In this document: positions 20,337 to 29,322 of the stretch, in pieces
Layout of the letters: every line of letters begins with the position of its first letter
Numbering within the stretch: the stretch's first letter is position 1
Assembly (NCBI RefSeq): GCF_900114085.1
Contig: NZ_FORU01000019.1
Span: forward strand, 1-51,665
Reading direction: 5' to 3'
From: Myroides guanonis
Lineage (GTDB): Bacteria; Bacteroidota; Bacteroidia; Flavobacteriales; Flavobacteriaceae
Length of the DNA: 51,665 nt
The notes under the pieces: generated by a model
Databases searched by the model: none
Told to the model about the DNA's origin: nothing
What the model saw: only the letters and a program-made list of their open reading frames with translations
Position numbers and translations under genes: made by a program

Positions 20337-21434
20337 TTAAAAACTTATCGACACTGAAGTAACAACCCCTGTAATGTCTTCATTCAATCCACCATCACGC
20401 ATAAGAAAAACAGCGTCTTTACTTTTCAATTTTTTTACTTCTAACCGCCATAATAAATTGGGTAAAACGCGGTAATCTATGTTTAATGACACACCAAATG
20501 TCTGAAAACCATTAGCTGTTTCCGTTGAAATAACAACTTCTTCTTTATCCATATAATACTCTCCACGAACTGCAACATTCATTCTTTCTGTTGGAGCATA
20601 TTTAGCTATTATAATTGGTGTGTACCAAACAGCATAGTGTTCGCTCCCCTTTTCTCGTTGCTGCATTCCAATATCAAACCCCACTTGTAAAGCAAACTTA
20701 TCCATCAACTGAAATTGTCCATATAAATCATGAAAGTATCGCATCTTACGTTGTTCATCTGGCATATCATTACCTATAAAAGAACTGCTATTTAACAACA
20801 CTTTTTCGTTAGGTCGATAACTTAACTGATGTCCAATTGCAGGGGTAGTGTTTCCTTCCACTCGCTGAATCCGCTGCCATCCATTTAATACCAAAATTGC
20901 CATTTCCCATTTACCACTGCTAGTTCTATAGGATAATTTAGCTCCCGTTTCAAAATAGGGTGAGTTTTCCGCCATCATACTTCTTGTAAGAGCATAATTA
21001 TCTCCTGCTATAGCACTTTCAAATCCAATATGAGAAGGCAGAATACCAACATCTAACCACAACGCATATTCTTTTGACAATTTAAAACCTACATTCGCTT
21101 CATAAATATTCTTAAACCCTCCTGATTCTGAAGAGTAGTTTGCATTCATATAAGTACCCACCGCAACACCTAAATTAGCCCGAAGATGTTCCCTTTCATA
21201 ATTCACTCTAAGCAAACCCAAATTTAGATTTACCTCGTTGTTTCGATTATGGTTATACACAAAAACCGGTCTTGTATTTGCCTTTGGATTATTAAAATCG
21301 GTTTGATAATAAAACTCTCCATTACCCCGAATCTTCCATGTCTTATTTTCTGTTTCCTGAGCGTTTAAGGTTGTAACAATACCAGTCGAGAAAGCCAAAA
21401 ACAGCTTGAATCTTGTACTAACTGTAGTCTGCAT
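20337..21434 (-). CDS. Outer-membrane beta-barrel porin (OmpL/BBP2-like) within the kdp operon
   Basis: From ATG 21434 the protein has a signal peptide (about residues 1-26, ending LNAQ) and then alternating amphipathic strands throughout, with the segment WLDVGILPSHIGFESA and an aromatic-rich strand NGWQRIQR, a pattern of the putative beta-barrel porin-2 family. It ends with a typical outer-membrane terminal strand (VTSVSISF, last residue Phe). ATG 21434 is one base after the kdpC stop codon; an upstream ATG at 21464 would overlap kdpC and place the signal peptide internally. Position between kdpC and kdpD suggests a K+ or small-solute pore serving the Kdp pump. Confidence 0.8.
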   Translation of the reverse strand: MQTTVSTRFKLFLAFSTGIVTTLNAQETENKTWKIRGNGEFYYQTDFNNPKANTRPVFVYNHNRNNEVNLNLGLLRVNYEREHLRANLGVAVGTYMNANYSSESGGFKNIYEANVGFKLSKEYALWLDVGILPSHIGFESAIAGDNYALTRSMMAENSPYFETGAKLSYRTSSGKWEMAILVLNGWQRIQRVEGNTTPAIGHQLSYRPNEKVLLNSSSFIGNDMPDEQRKMRYFHDLYGQFQLMDKFALQVGFDIGMQQREKGSEHYAVWYTPIIIAKYAPTERMNVAVRGEYYMDKEEVVISTETANGFQTFGVSLNIDYRVLPNLLWRLEVKKLKSKDAVFLMRDGGLNEDITGVVTSVSISF

Positions 21435-21435
21435 T

Positions 21436-22011
21436 TTATTGATTGCTTTTAGAAGTACTTTCATTGAGTGCTATATTGAGTTCTAATACGTTTATCTTTT
21501 CAGGTCCAAACAATCCAAATAATGGTTTTTCTGTTTGCGCATCTATCAATTCATAGAGCTTCGCTTCATTTATAGCTCTACTCTTTGCAATTCTCTTAAC
21601 TTGTATTTTTGCTGCTTGAACTGAAATATTTGGGTCTAGTCCGCTACCGCTTGCGGTTATTAAGTCAACGGGAATTTCCGATTTATCTATTTCTGGGTTA
21701 AGTCTTAAAAAAGTATTGATTCTTGTTTGAACTTCTTCTAAATAGAATTGATTATAAGGCCCTTTATTACTAGCTCCAGAACCAACCGCATCATAATTTA
21801 CAGCAGATGGTCTAGACCAGAAATAATGAGCTTCAGAAAAGACTTGCCCTATATTAGAATAATAGACAGCCCCTTTATACTCTACAATCTCTCCTTTTCC
21901 TGAATTAGGACCCAATTGCGCAATTCCCCATACTAAAAAGGGATATATTACTGCTAGGAATACGATTAATACACCCGTTAGTTTTATTGCGGGAATAATA
22001 TGATTTTTCAT
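21436..22011 (-). CDS. kdpC: Potassium-transporting ATPase subunit C
   Basis: KdpC is the small single-pass subunit that stabilises the KdpFABC complex and raises its ATP affinity. The N-terminal membrane helix is at about residues 8-32; the family motif GSGLDPNISVQAAKIQVKRI lies in the periplasmic domain and the conserved RPSAVNYDAVGSGASN segment precedes it. The length of 191 residues is typical. It is 28 bases after kdpB. Confidence 0.97.
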   Translation of the reverse strand: MKNHIIPAIKLTGVLIVFLAVIYPFLVWGIAQLGPNSGKGEIVEYKGAVYYSNIGQVFSEAHYFWSRPSAVNYDAVGSGASNKGPYNQFYLEEVQTRINTFLRLNPEIDKSEIPVDLITASGSGLDPNISVQAAKIQVKRIAKSRAINEAKLYELIDAQTEKPLFGLFGPEKINVLELNIALNESTSKSNQ

Positions 22012-22039
22012 TAGTTTATTTTTTAGTGATTTAACGGGT

Positions 22040-24049
22040 TTAAAAGAAAATCGACAACACCATGTCTATTAGTTTGATTCCCACAAAAGGAACAAGAACA
22101 CCTCCTAATCCATATATCAAAAGATTTCTACGAAGAAGCGCGCTTGCACCAATTGGTTTATAAGCAACACCTTTCAAAGCCAACGGAATTAAGAGTGGGA
22201 TAATGATTGCATTGAAAATTACCGCAGCTAAGATGGCGCTTTCAGGGCTGTGTAACTTCATAACATTGAGCCCCTGCAAAGCGGGAATAGCTGTTATAAA
22301 CAAGGCAGGGATAATAGCAAAATACTTCGCCACATCATTAGCGATACTAAAGGTGGTTAACGTTCCTCGAGTCATCAACAACTGCTTACCAATTTCCACC
22401 ACCTCAATCAATTTCGTAGGGTCGTTATCCAAATCTACCATATTTCCCGCTTCTTTAGCTGCCTGAGTCCCACTGTTCATTGCCACTCCTACATCTGCCT
22501 GAGCCAAAGCTGGAGCATCATTAGTTCCATCACCCATCATAGCTACTAACCGTCCTTCTGATTGTTCTCTTTTTATATAATTCATCTTGTCTTCCGGTTT
22601 TGCTTCTGCTATAAAGTCATCGACCCCCGCTTTCTCCGCAATAAACTTGGCTGTTAAGGGATTATCTCCTGTAACCATTACCGTTTTAATTCCCATTTTA
22701 CGAAGACGCTCAAATCGTTCTTGTATTCCTGGTTTCACAATATCTTGCAATTCAATAACTCCAAGTGCTTTTTCATTTTCTGAAACTACCAAAGGAGTTC
22801 CTCCATTCTGAGATATCTCTTTAACCCTATTCTCTACCTCTAAAGGAAATTGATTTCCAGCTGTCAAAACCAAGCCTTTAATAGCATCTGTTGCTCCTTT
22901 TCGAATTCGTGTGTTTTCATAATCAATTCCCGAACTCCTTGTCTCTGCAGTAAACTTGATAAACACAGGGTTCTTTACCTCATAACTTAGAGGATTGATT
23001 CCTGCTAGTTCTAAAATTGACTTCCCTTCGGGTGTTTCATCTGCCATAGAACTCAATACCGCTGCTCTTATAAGTGTTTTCTCATCAATAGCATTAGCAG
23101 GATAAAAATGAGTTGCTTTCCGGTTTCCTATTGTAATAGTACCCGTTTTATCTAAAAGAAGTACATCAATATCCCCCGCTGTTTCAACAGCTTTTCCGCT
23201 TTTTGTAATAACATTAGCTCGTAACGCCCTATCCATACCTGCAATACCAATAGCTGACAATAACCCACCAATAGTTGTTGGAATTAAACAAACAAATAGA
23301 GAGATAAATGAAGCAATTGTAATGCTTACGTTTGCATAATCCGCAAAGGGTTTTAGGGTTATACAAACAATTATAAACACCAATGTAAAACCCGCTAGTA
23401 AAATAGTCAAAGCTATTTCATTCGGTGTTTTTTGTCTAGAAGCCCCTTCCACTAAGGTAATCATCTTATCCAAAAAACTTTCTCCTGGCTGCGTAGTTAC
23501 CTGAACGACAATTTTATCAGAAAGTACTTTCGTTCCTCCCGTTACAGAACTTTTATCACCACCTGCTTCACGTATCACAGGAGCAGATTCTCCAGTAATA
23601 GCACTTTCATCAATAGTAGCTAATCCTTCTATGATTTCCCCATCTGACGGTATTATATCACCAGACTCACATATGAATACATCCCCTTTCTGAAGCTCAG
23701 CAGATGAAACAACACTTCCATTTTGAAGTTTGGCAGGTGTTTCTTGTCGTGTTTTTCTTAAGCTATCTGCTTGCGCTTTACCTCTTGCTTCTGCAATGGC
23801 TTCTGCAAAATTTGCAAATAACAAAGTGAGGAATAAGGTTAGAAAAACCGCTACATTATAAGCGAAGCTTCCTTGTTCCTTAACTCCAAACAAAGTAGCT
23901 ATACTTACGATAAGCATAATGAACGTACCAATCCAAACCGTAAACATTACGGGATTTCGAAACATACTTTTGGGATTCAATTTTACAAAAGCTTGTTTCA
24001 AACTTTTGTAAAAAAGATCTTTTTTAAACATGGTTATACTATTACTCAT
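22040..24049 (-). CDS. kdpB: Potassium-transporting ATPase subunit B (P-type ATPase)
   Basis: This is the ATP-hydrolysing subunit of the high-affinity K+ pump. The phosphorylation motif is DKTGTIT with Asp300, the actuator motif is TGES at 152-155, the nucleotide-binding motif KGAT follows at about 384, and the hinge motif GDGTNDAP is at 506-513. Seven membrane helices are expected and hydrophobic segments fit. The length of 669 residues is typical. It starts 21 bases after kdpA. Confidence 0.98.
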   Translation of the reverse strand: MSNSITMFKKDLFYKSLKQAFVKLNPKSMFRNPVMFTVWIGTFIMLIVSIATLFGVKEQGSFAYNVAVFLTLFLTLLFANFAEAIAEARGKAQADSLRKTRQETPAKLQNGSVVSSAELQKGDVFICESGDIIPSDGEIIEGLATIDESAITGESAPVIREAGGDKSSVTGGTKVLSDKIVVQVTTQPGESFLDKMITLVEGASRQKTPNEIALTILLAGFTLVFIIVCITLKPFADYANVSITIASFISLFVCLIPTTIGGLLSAIGIAGMDRALRANVITKSGKAVETAGDIDVLLLDKTGTITIGNRKATHFYPANAIDEKTLIRAAVLSSMADETPEGKSILELAGINPLSYEVKNPVFIKFTAETRSSGIDYENTRIRKGATDAIKGLVLTAGNQFPLEVENRVKEISQNGGTPLVVSENEKALGVIELQDIVKPGIQERFERLRKMGIKTVMVTGDNPLTAKFIAEKAGVDDFIAEAKPEDKMNYIKREQSEGRLVAMMGDGTNDAPALAQADVGVAMNSGTQAAKEAGNMVDLDNDPTKLIEVVEIGKQLLMTRGTLTTFSIANDVAKYFAIIPALFITAIPALQGLNVMKLHSPESAILAAVIFNAIIIPLLIPLALKGVAYKPIGASALLRRNLLIYGLGGVLVPFVGIKLIDMVLSIFF

Positions 24050-24070
24050 TTTAAATATCTTTAGATGTTT

Positions 24071-25759
24071 TTAAATTTTTGAAAAATACTCTGCTAATGG
24101 CCCTAATGCCAATGCCGGAAAGAATGCTAAAGCAGCTACTACTACAATCACTGTGAATACTACAACTCCAAATGTGGAAGTATCTGTCTGCAAAGTCCCA
24201 CCTCCCTCTGGTATAAACTTTTTCTCTGCCAATAGTCCAGCAATAGCAACAGGTCCTATAATTGGTAAAAAGCGGGAAAGTATCAGTACAATCCCAGTAC
24301 TTATATTCCACCAAGGGGTGTTGTCTTTCAAGCCCTCAAAACCACTACCGTTATTTGCAGCAGATGAGGTATATTCATAAAGCATTTCGCTAAAACCATG
24401 AAAACCAGGATTATTTATCGATTCTACTGTGTAATCAGGTAGCGCAACGGCTAAAGCTGTAATAGCCAGAATAAGGAAAGGATGAAGTAATGTTATGATA
24501 ATCGCAATCTTCATTTCTTTGGCTTCTATTTTTTTCCCTAGAAATTCCGGTGTTCTACCTACCATCAATCCACTGATAAAAACGGCCAAAACAAGAAATA
24601 GGAAGAAATTCAAAATACCAACTCCTACCCCTCCATAAAAGCTGTTAGTCATCATTGCTAACAACTCATTCATTCCCGACAAGGGCATCATACTATCGTG
24701 CATTGCGTTTACAGACCCTGTCGATATCACAGTGGTGGCAATACTCCAAAAACCAGATGTTGCTGCTCCAAATCGGACTTCTTTTCCTTCCATAGCGCCT
24801 AAACCAGGTTCGACTCCCATTGCTGTTATTGCAGGATTTCCATACATTTCAGTTCGAATAGTAGGAATAACAAGCAATAGGAACCCTAGTGTCATGACTC
24901 CAAAAATCATCCAAGAAAGTTTTCCTCTTTTTATAAAATACCCAAAAGCAAAAACCATAGCCATCGGTATTACCATCTGTGCTATCATCTCAACCATATT
25001 TGTCAAGTAGGAGGGGTTTTCAAAAGGATGAGCTGAATTCACACCAAAGAATCCTCCTCCATTTGTTCCTACATGTTTTATTGCAACGAATGCAGCAGCA
25101 GGCCCTCTAGAAACCGATACAGTATCACCTTGTAGGGTGGTCATAGTGTCTTTTCCTTCAAAAGTCATGGGAGTACCTTCAAACACTAAAACAACTGCAA
25201 CTATAAATGATATTGGCAATAAAATACGAGTACAGGATTTTACAAGATGTTCATAGAAATTCCCAAGTGATATAGTTGTTTTTTCTCTAAAAGCTTTAAA
25301 AATAACAACGGCCGCTGCCATTCCTGTCCCTGCGCTAACGAACTGTAAAAACATCAACCAATACTGTCCTAAATAACTTAAACCAGATTCACCTGAATAA
25401 TGTTGTAAATTACAGTTTACCACAAACGATACTACAGTATTAAATGCCAAATCCACAGACATATTCGGGTTTTTATCTGGATTTAAAGGCAAGCTGCCTT
25501 GCATCATTAAAACAATCATACCCAATACAAACCACACAGCATTAATAATAAGTAATGCAACTATATGTTGTTTCCAATTCATAGCTGTCTTTGGGTTGAT
25601 ACCACTTAGTCGATAAAACAATTTTTCTAAAGGATTGAAAATGGGATCTAACAGTGTTCTTTCTCCTGCGTAAACTTTTGCAATGTATTTCCCTAATGGT
25701 ATTGCCAAGATTATAGACAAACCAAACATGACGAGTATTCCTAAAATTTCTGTGTTCAT
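24071..25759 (-). CDS. kdpA: Potassium-transporting ATPase subunit A
   Basis: KdpA is the K+-channel-like subunit with four selectivity-filter loops. Filter-like segments are visible, including HVGTNGGGFFGVNSAHPFENP and TSSAANNGSGF, and about ten membrane helices fit the hydrophobic profile. The length of 562 residues is typical. The gene begins 43 bases after the stop codon of kdpF. Confidence 0.97.
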   Translation of the reverse strand: MNTEILGILVMFGLSIILAIPLGKYIAKVYAGERTLLDPIFNPLEKLFYRLSGINPKTAMNWKQHIVALLIINAVWFVLGMIVLMMQGSLPLNPDKNPNMSVDLAFNTVVSFVVNCNLQHYSGESGLSYLGQYWLMFLQFVSAGTGMAAAVVIFKAFREKTTISLGNFYEHLVKSCTRILLPISFIVAVVLVFEGTPMTFEGKDTMTTLQGDTVSVSRGPAAAFVAIKHVGTNGGGFFGVNSAHPFENPSYLTNMVEMIAQMVIPMAMVFAFGYFIKRGKLSWMIFGVMTLGFLLLVIPTIRTEMYGNPAITAMGVEPGLGAMEGKEVRFGAATSGFWSIATTVISTGSVNAMHDSMMPLSGMNELLAMMTNSFYGGVGVGILNFFLFLVLAVFISGLMVGRTPEFLGKKIEAKEMKIAIIITLLHPFLILAITALAVALPDYTVESINNPGFHGFSEMLYEYTSSAANNGSGFEGLKDNTPWWNISTGIVLILSRFLPIIGPVAIAGLLAEKKFIPEGGGTLQTDTSTFGVVVFTVIVVVAALAFFPALALGPLAEYFSKI

Positions 25760-25802
25760 TCCTATATTCTTTTATTCTTAATTCTTTTCATCTTTTTATT
25801 TA

Positions 25803-25880
25803 TTAAAATTTTTCTGGCTTGATAAGTACATAACAGATATATACGAATACTGCTATGGCGATTATAAAAAGTGCTGTCAT
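25803..25880 (-). CDS. kdpF: KdpF membrane peptide
   Basis: A 25-codon ORF (ATG 25880, TAA 25803) encodes one hydrophobic helix (TALFIIAIAVFVYICYVLI) ending with KPEKF. Size, a single membrane span and the position directly before kdpA are those of KdpF, the small stabilising subunit of KdpFABC. The C-terminal pattern YxLIxxExF agrees with the family. It is the first gene of the operon. Confidence 0.88.
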   Translation of the reverse strand: MTALFIIAIAVFVYICYVLIKPEKF

Positions 25881-25923
25881 TCTTGATTGTTTTTAATTTT
25901 TGACTTTCATCGTGAAGGTCTTC

Positions 25924-25950
25924 GACATTCTATATGCCAAGTTCTATTCC
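25924..25950 (-). promoter_or_regulatory. Possible sigma-54-like promoter of the kdp operon (imperfect)
   Basis: On the minus strand, TGGCATATAGAATGTC (25939-25924) resembles a -24/-12 promoter but has GT in place of the -12 GC. An overlapping second candidate, TGG..TTGGCA (25949-25935), has both GG and GC but one extra base in the spacer. No TAnnTTTG sigma-A element occurs between kdpF and the terminator upstream. The adjacent sigma-54-type regulator makes such a promoter plausible; the sequence alone does not prove it. Confidence 0.3.
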
Positions 25951-26022
25951 AAAAACAGACAACACCCTCTTAACCACTAAAAATCAAGTGATAGCATTTT
26001 TTTACTAAATAAAAATCATAAA

Positions 26023-26049
26023 AAAACCCTATCAAAATGATAGGGTTTT
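26023..26049 (-). terminator. Intrinsic terminator between the response-regulator gene and kdpF
   Basis: A perfect 12-base-pair stem (26023-26034 with 26038-26049, 3-base loop) is followed on the minus strand by a T run. It lies 36 bases after the regulator stop codon and indicates that kdpFABC is transcribed from its own promoter downstream. Confidence 0.88.
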
Positions 26050-26085
26050 CTCAAAATAAGAGCGTTTTATTAATCTTATAAGGAA

Positions 26086-27435
26086 TCACACATTGGAGCT
26101 TCCAATTCCATACTCTTCTATTTTTCTATAAAGTGTTGCAACACCTATTTCTAGTAGACGGGCTGCTTCTGCCTTATTTCCTTTTGTATGGTTAAGGACC
26201 TTTTGAATATGAATTTTTTCTGCACTTGCCATTGAAAATGCTGACAGTTGCTTGTTTTCGGTTTTACTATGATGAAATTCTGTAGGCAAGGTTTCTATTT
26301 CCAATACATCACCATCCGTCAATATAACACTGCGCTCCACTACATTCCGCAATTCACGAATATTTCCCTTCCATGGATTATCTTCAAGCGCTGTTAAATA
26401 GGCTTTGGAAAGAGTGATGGGGTTACGATTTGAAAACAGTGCGTAATAATTAGCATAGTGCACTGCTAAAAGTTTTATATCAGTTTTCCGCTCTCTAAGA
26501 GAAGGTACGTTAATAGTGAATACAGATAGCCTGTAATAAAGGTCACTTCGAAAATGCTCTCTCTCAATTTCTTCTTCTAGATTTCGATTAGTTGCCGCTA
26601 TAACCCTTACATTAACTTTCGATATTTTTGAATCTCCTACTCTAAGAAACTCACCCGTTTCGAGCACTCGTAATATCTTAGCTTGTAGCAATAAAGGCAT
26701 CTCTCCAATTTCATCTAAAAAGATTGTTCCATTGTGAGCTTCTGCAAAAAGTCCTTTTTCATCTTTGTTAGCACCTGTAAAAGCACCTGCTTTATGACCA
26801 AACAATTCATTCTCTAGTAACTCCGAACTGAATGCCGCACAGTTTATTGCAACAAAATTATTACTACGCCTTGCACTTGCCTGATGAATGGCTTGAGCGA
26901 AGAGCTCCTTTCCTGTTCCTGTTTCTCCGGTTAACAATACTGTTGTGTCTGTTGGTGCCACCTTGCGAGCAAGCTCAATAGAAGATTGTAAAACCTTAGA
27001 AGATCCAATAATCTTTTCAAAAGTATATTTTTCTCCAAGTTGTTTTTCTAACGTTCTAACTCTTTTATTTAAAGTAGCCTTCTCTGATGCTTTGTAAACC
27101 AGAGGTAGAATTTTATTGTTATCATCTCCTTTAGTAATATAATCAAAAGCACCATTCCTCATAGCTTGGACTCCATCAGCAATATTACCAAATGCAGTTA
27201 ATAAAATTACTTCAAGGAATGGGTGTTTTTCTTTGATAAGCTTCGCAGTCTCAATACCATTTCCATCGGGTAATTTCACATCACAAATTACCACATCTAC
27301 ATCTTCAACGTCTAATCTTTTAAATCCTATTCTAATAGTAGAAGCTTGAAAAACTTCAAATCCCTCTAATCCTATAATCTTGGACAGCAAGTTTCTCAAC
27401 TTTTCCTCATCGTCAATAATCAGTACTTTTATCAC
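26086..27435 (-). CDS. NtrC-family sigma-54-dependent response regulator
   Basis: Numbered from GTG 27435, the receiver domain spans 1-120 with phospho-acceptor Asp52 (ICDVKLPDG) and Lys102. The AAA+ domain has Walker A GETGTGKE (170-177), the sigma-54 contact loop GAFTGA (217-222), Walker B GTIFLDEIGEMP and a downstream arginine-finger region. A Fis-type helix-turn-helix is at the C-terminus (NKAEAARLLEIGVATLYRKI). It is placed directly upstream of kdpFABC on the same strand and is the only response regulator near the kdp kinase, so I infer it takes the place of OmpR-type KdpE. An upstream TTG start (27459) is unlikely since it lies in a TAAATTTG promoter element. Confidence 0.92.
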   Translation of the reverse strand: MIKVLIIDDEEKLRNLLSKIIGLEGFEVFQASTIRIGFKRLDVEDVDVVICDVKLPDGNGIETAKLIKEKHPFLEVILLTAFGNIADGVQAMRNGAFDYITKGDDNNKILPLVYKASEKATLNKRVRTLEKQLGEKYTFEKIIGSSKVLQSSIELARKVAPTDTTVLLTGETGTGKELFAQAIHQASARRSNNFVAINCAAFSSELLENELFGHKAGAFTGANKDEKGLFAEAHNGTIFLDEIGEMPLLLQAKILRVLETGEFLRVGDSKISKVNVRVIAATNRNLEEEIEREHFRSDLYYRLSVFTINVPSLRERKTDIKLLAVHYANYYALFSNRNPITLSKAYLTALEDNPWKGNIRELRNVVERSVILTDGDVLEIETLPTEFHHSKTENKQLSAFSMASAEKIHIQKVLNHTKGNKAEAARLLEIGVATLYRKIEEYGIGSSNV

Positions 27436-27456
27436 GTTTAATTTATTTTGCAGTAT

Positions 27457-27464
27457 CAAATTTA
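27457..27464 (-). promoter_or_regulatory. -7 promoter element for the NtrC-type regulator
   Basis: TAAATTTG on the minus strand matches TAnnTTTG and lies 21 bases before GTG 27435. It supports that start codon over the upstream TTG. Confidence 0.5.
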
Positions 27465-27815
27465 CATATTAATAGCATTCTTAAACATTTTATACATAGC
27501 CATTTTAAATATATTCCCACCATCTTCAAAATTAAAAAACACAGGACAATCGCTTTTCAAATTGGAAAAATGATACAAAGTTTTAACGATTAGTCGAATC
27601 CTCATAAAAACTCATAATTTCACATTCAGAAAACAACCATATTCAAAAATCAGAAGTCTATAAACATTTTAAAAGCTATACAAACCTAATCACCATATCA
27701 TTATCAACTAAAAAACAACAGTTTATATTCCAAAAAACACATAAAAGACAATACTAAACTGTCTAAAAAAATTCTTTTTATAGAACGATACTAAATTTTG
27801 TAAATTTTAAAAGCC
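27465..27815. other. Intergenic region without a recognisable gene
   Basis: This very A/T-rich stretch of about 350 bases lies between the divergent regulator and hydrolase genes. Neither strand carries a credible ORF, tRNA or terminator hairpin. Its edges carry the -7 elements of the two flanking genes; the remainder shows nothing I can name. Confidence 0.6.
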
Positions 27816-27823
27816 TATATTTG
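27816..27823 (+). promoter_or_regulatory. -7 promoter element for hydrolase-engB
   Basis: TATATTTG matches TAnnTTTG; a TTG at 27798-27800 is 15 bases upstream, slightly close. It ends 18 bases before ATG 27842 and argues against the in-frame TTG at 27821. Confidence 0.5.
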
Positions 27824-27841
27824 TATGAATTTAAAAATCGC

Positions 27842-28618
27842 ATGAAAGATTACATGGAGCGAACTTTAAAAGTAGAAGGTAAATACCGATATTACGAAAT
27901 AGGTGAAGGCACTCCTATCGTTATTCTACACGGATTAATGGGAGGACTTAGTAACTTTGATGGTGTTGCCGATTATTTTAATAACAAAGGTTATAAAATA
28001 ATTATACCCGAATTACCCTTATACACTAACAGCCTACTTAAAACTAATGTAAAAGCTTTCGCAAGATTTGTGAAGGACTTTATTGTTTTTAAAGGTTTTG
28101 ATAAAGTGATTTTATTAGGTAATTCATTGGGTGGTCATATAGCGTTATATCACGCAAAAATGTACCCTGAATTACTAAAAGGTATGGTTCTAACTGGAAG
28201 TTCTGGGCTTTACGAAAGCGCTATGGGCGACAGTTACCCTAAAAGAGGTGATTACGAATATATAAAGAAAAAGGCAGAGGACGTGTTTTACGACCCTTCT
28301 ATTGCTACTAAAGAATTAGTAGATGAAGTTTTTGCAACTGTCAATGACCGTATAAAGGTAATTAAGACCATAACTATCGCTAAAAGTGCGATCCGTCACA
28401 ATATGGCTAAGGATTTACCAAAAATACAAACACCTACTTGTTTGATTTGGGGTAAAAACGACCAAGTAACACCACCAGAAGTGGCTGTTGAATTTGACGA
28501 ATTATTACCAGATTCCGAATTGTTTTGGATTGACAAATGTGGACATGCTGCTATGATGGAACGTCCTAATGAATTCAATGAACTATTAGAAGCTTGGCTG
28601 ACTAAAAGAAACCTATAA
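27842..28618 (+). CDS. Alpha/beta-hydrolase fold protein
   Basis: The 258-residue protein has the oxyanion motif HGLMGG, the nucleophile elbow GNSLGG, an acid in WGKNDQVTPP and the catalytic His in CGHAAMMERP, giving a complete Ser-Asp-His triad. It resembles the MhpC-like hydrolases that sit before engB in flavobacteria; the substrate is unknown. ATG 27842 is used because the upstream TTG overlaps the promoter element; an internal ATG at 27854 is also possible. Only 2 bases separate its stop codon from engB, so the genes form one operon. Confidence 0.87.
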   Translation: MKDYMERTLKVEGKYRYYEIGEGTPIVILHGLMGGLSNFDGVADYFNNKGYKIIIPELPLYTNSLLKTNVKAFARFVKDFIVFKGFDKVILLGNSLGGHIALYHAKMYPELLKGMVLTGSSGLYESAMGDSYPKRGDYEYIKKKAEDVFYDPSIATKELVDEVFATVNDRIKVIKTITIAKSAIRHNMAKDLPKIQTPTCLIWGKNDQVTPPEVAVEFDELLPDSELFWIDKCGHAAMMERPNEFNELLEAWLTKRNL

Positions 28619-28620
28619 AA

Positions 28621-29238
28621 ATGAAGATTACCTCAGCAGAATTTGTCATAAGCAACTCAGAAGTTAGTAAATGTCCTAAAGAACCTTTACCAGAATATGC
28701 CTTTATTGGAAGGTCTAATGTTGGTAAGTCTTCGTTAATCAATATGCTTACAGACCGTAAGTACCTAGCAAAAACATCAGGGAAACCTGGAAAAACCCAG
28801 TTAATCAATCACTTTAAAATCAATTCTAATTGGTTTTTAGTTGACTTACCTGGATATGGCTATGCTAAAGTTTCTAAACAAACCAAAAGAACTTTTCAGA
28901 GATTCATCACTAAGTATTTTGAAGAGCGAGAGCAATTAATATCAGCATTTGTATTGGTAGATATACGTCACGACGCACAAAACATCGACCTTGATTTCAT
29001 TGGATATTTAGGCGAGAATGGAATTCCATTTTCTATCATCTTTACTAAAGCAGATAAAATAGGAAAAACCAAAATTGACAAACATGTTGCTACTTATAAA
29101 AAATCTCTTTTAGCAAGTGGCTGGGAAGAAATGCCTCCTTACTTTGTTACTTCATCCGAAGATAAACTAGGAAGAGAAGAACTATTAGAATACATTGACA
29201 ACATAAACAAGAATATGTTTAAAGACAATGCTTTATAA
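28621..29238 (+). CDS. engB: Ribosome-biogenesis GTP-binding protein EngB (YihA/YsxC)
   Basis: This essential small GTPase acts in assembly of the large ribosomal subunit. The G1 motif GRSNVGKSS is at residues 30-38, the switch II/G3 motif DLPGYG is at 75-80, G4 TKAD is at 142-145 and G5-like VTSSEDKLG follows. The length of 205 residues is typical of the YihA/YsxC family. It is the second gene of a two-gene operon and is followed by a terminator shared with tyrS. Confidence 0.96.
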   Translation: MKITSAEFVISNSEVSKCPKEPLPEYAFIGRSNVGKSSLINMLTDRKYLAKTSGKPGKTQLINHFKINSNWFLVDLPGYGYAKVSKQTKRTFQRFITKYFEEREQLISAFVLVDIRHDAQNIDLDFIGYLGENGIPFSIIFTKADKIGKTKIDKHVATYKKSLLASGWEEMPPYFVTSSEDKLGREELLEYIDNINKNMFKDNAL

Positions 29239-29280
29239 AAGCAACGAACTAAACGACAATTAATCTTTTCATTATAACAA

Positions 29281-29305
29281 AAAAAGCCCTCAAAGAGGGC
29301 TTTTT
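29281..29305. terminator. Bidirectional intrinsic terminator between engB and tyrS
   Basis: An 11-base-pair perfect stem (29281-29291 with 29295-29305, 3-base loop) has A's on one side and T's on the other, so both convergent transcripts get a U tract. Confidence 0.9.
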
Positions 29306-29322
29306 TTGAATACTATAAAAGA

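Noticed and set aside
24051..24314. 87-codon open frame overlapping the kdpA 3' end
   Set aside because: Same strand but different frame from kdpA; kdpA is strongly conserved through this segment, so this is a shadow frame.
26086..27459. TTG 27459 as start of the NtrC-type regulator
   Set aside because: It lies within a TAAATTTG promoter element; GTG 27435 places the receiver domain at the N-terminus as usual.
27821..27841. TTG at 27821 as start of the hydrolase gene
   Set aside because: It lies within a TATATTTG promoter element, so it would not be transcribed.
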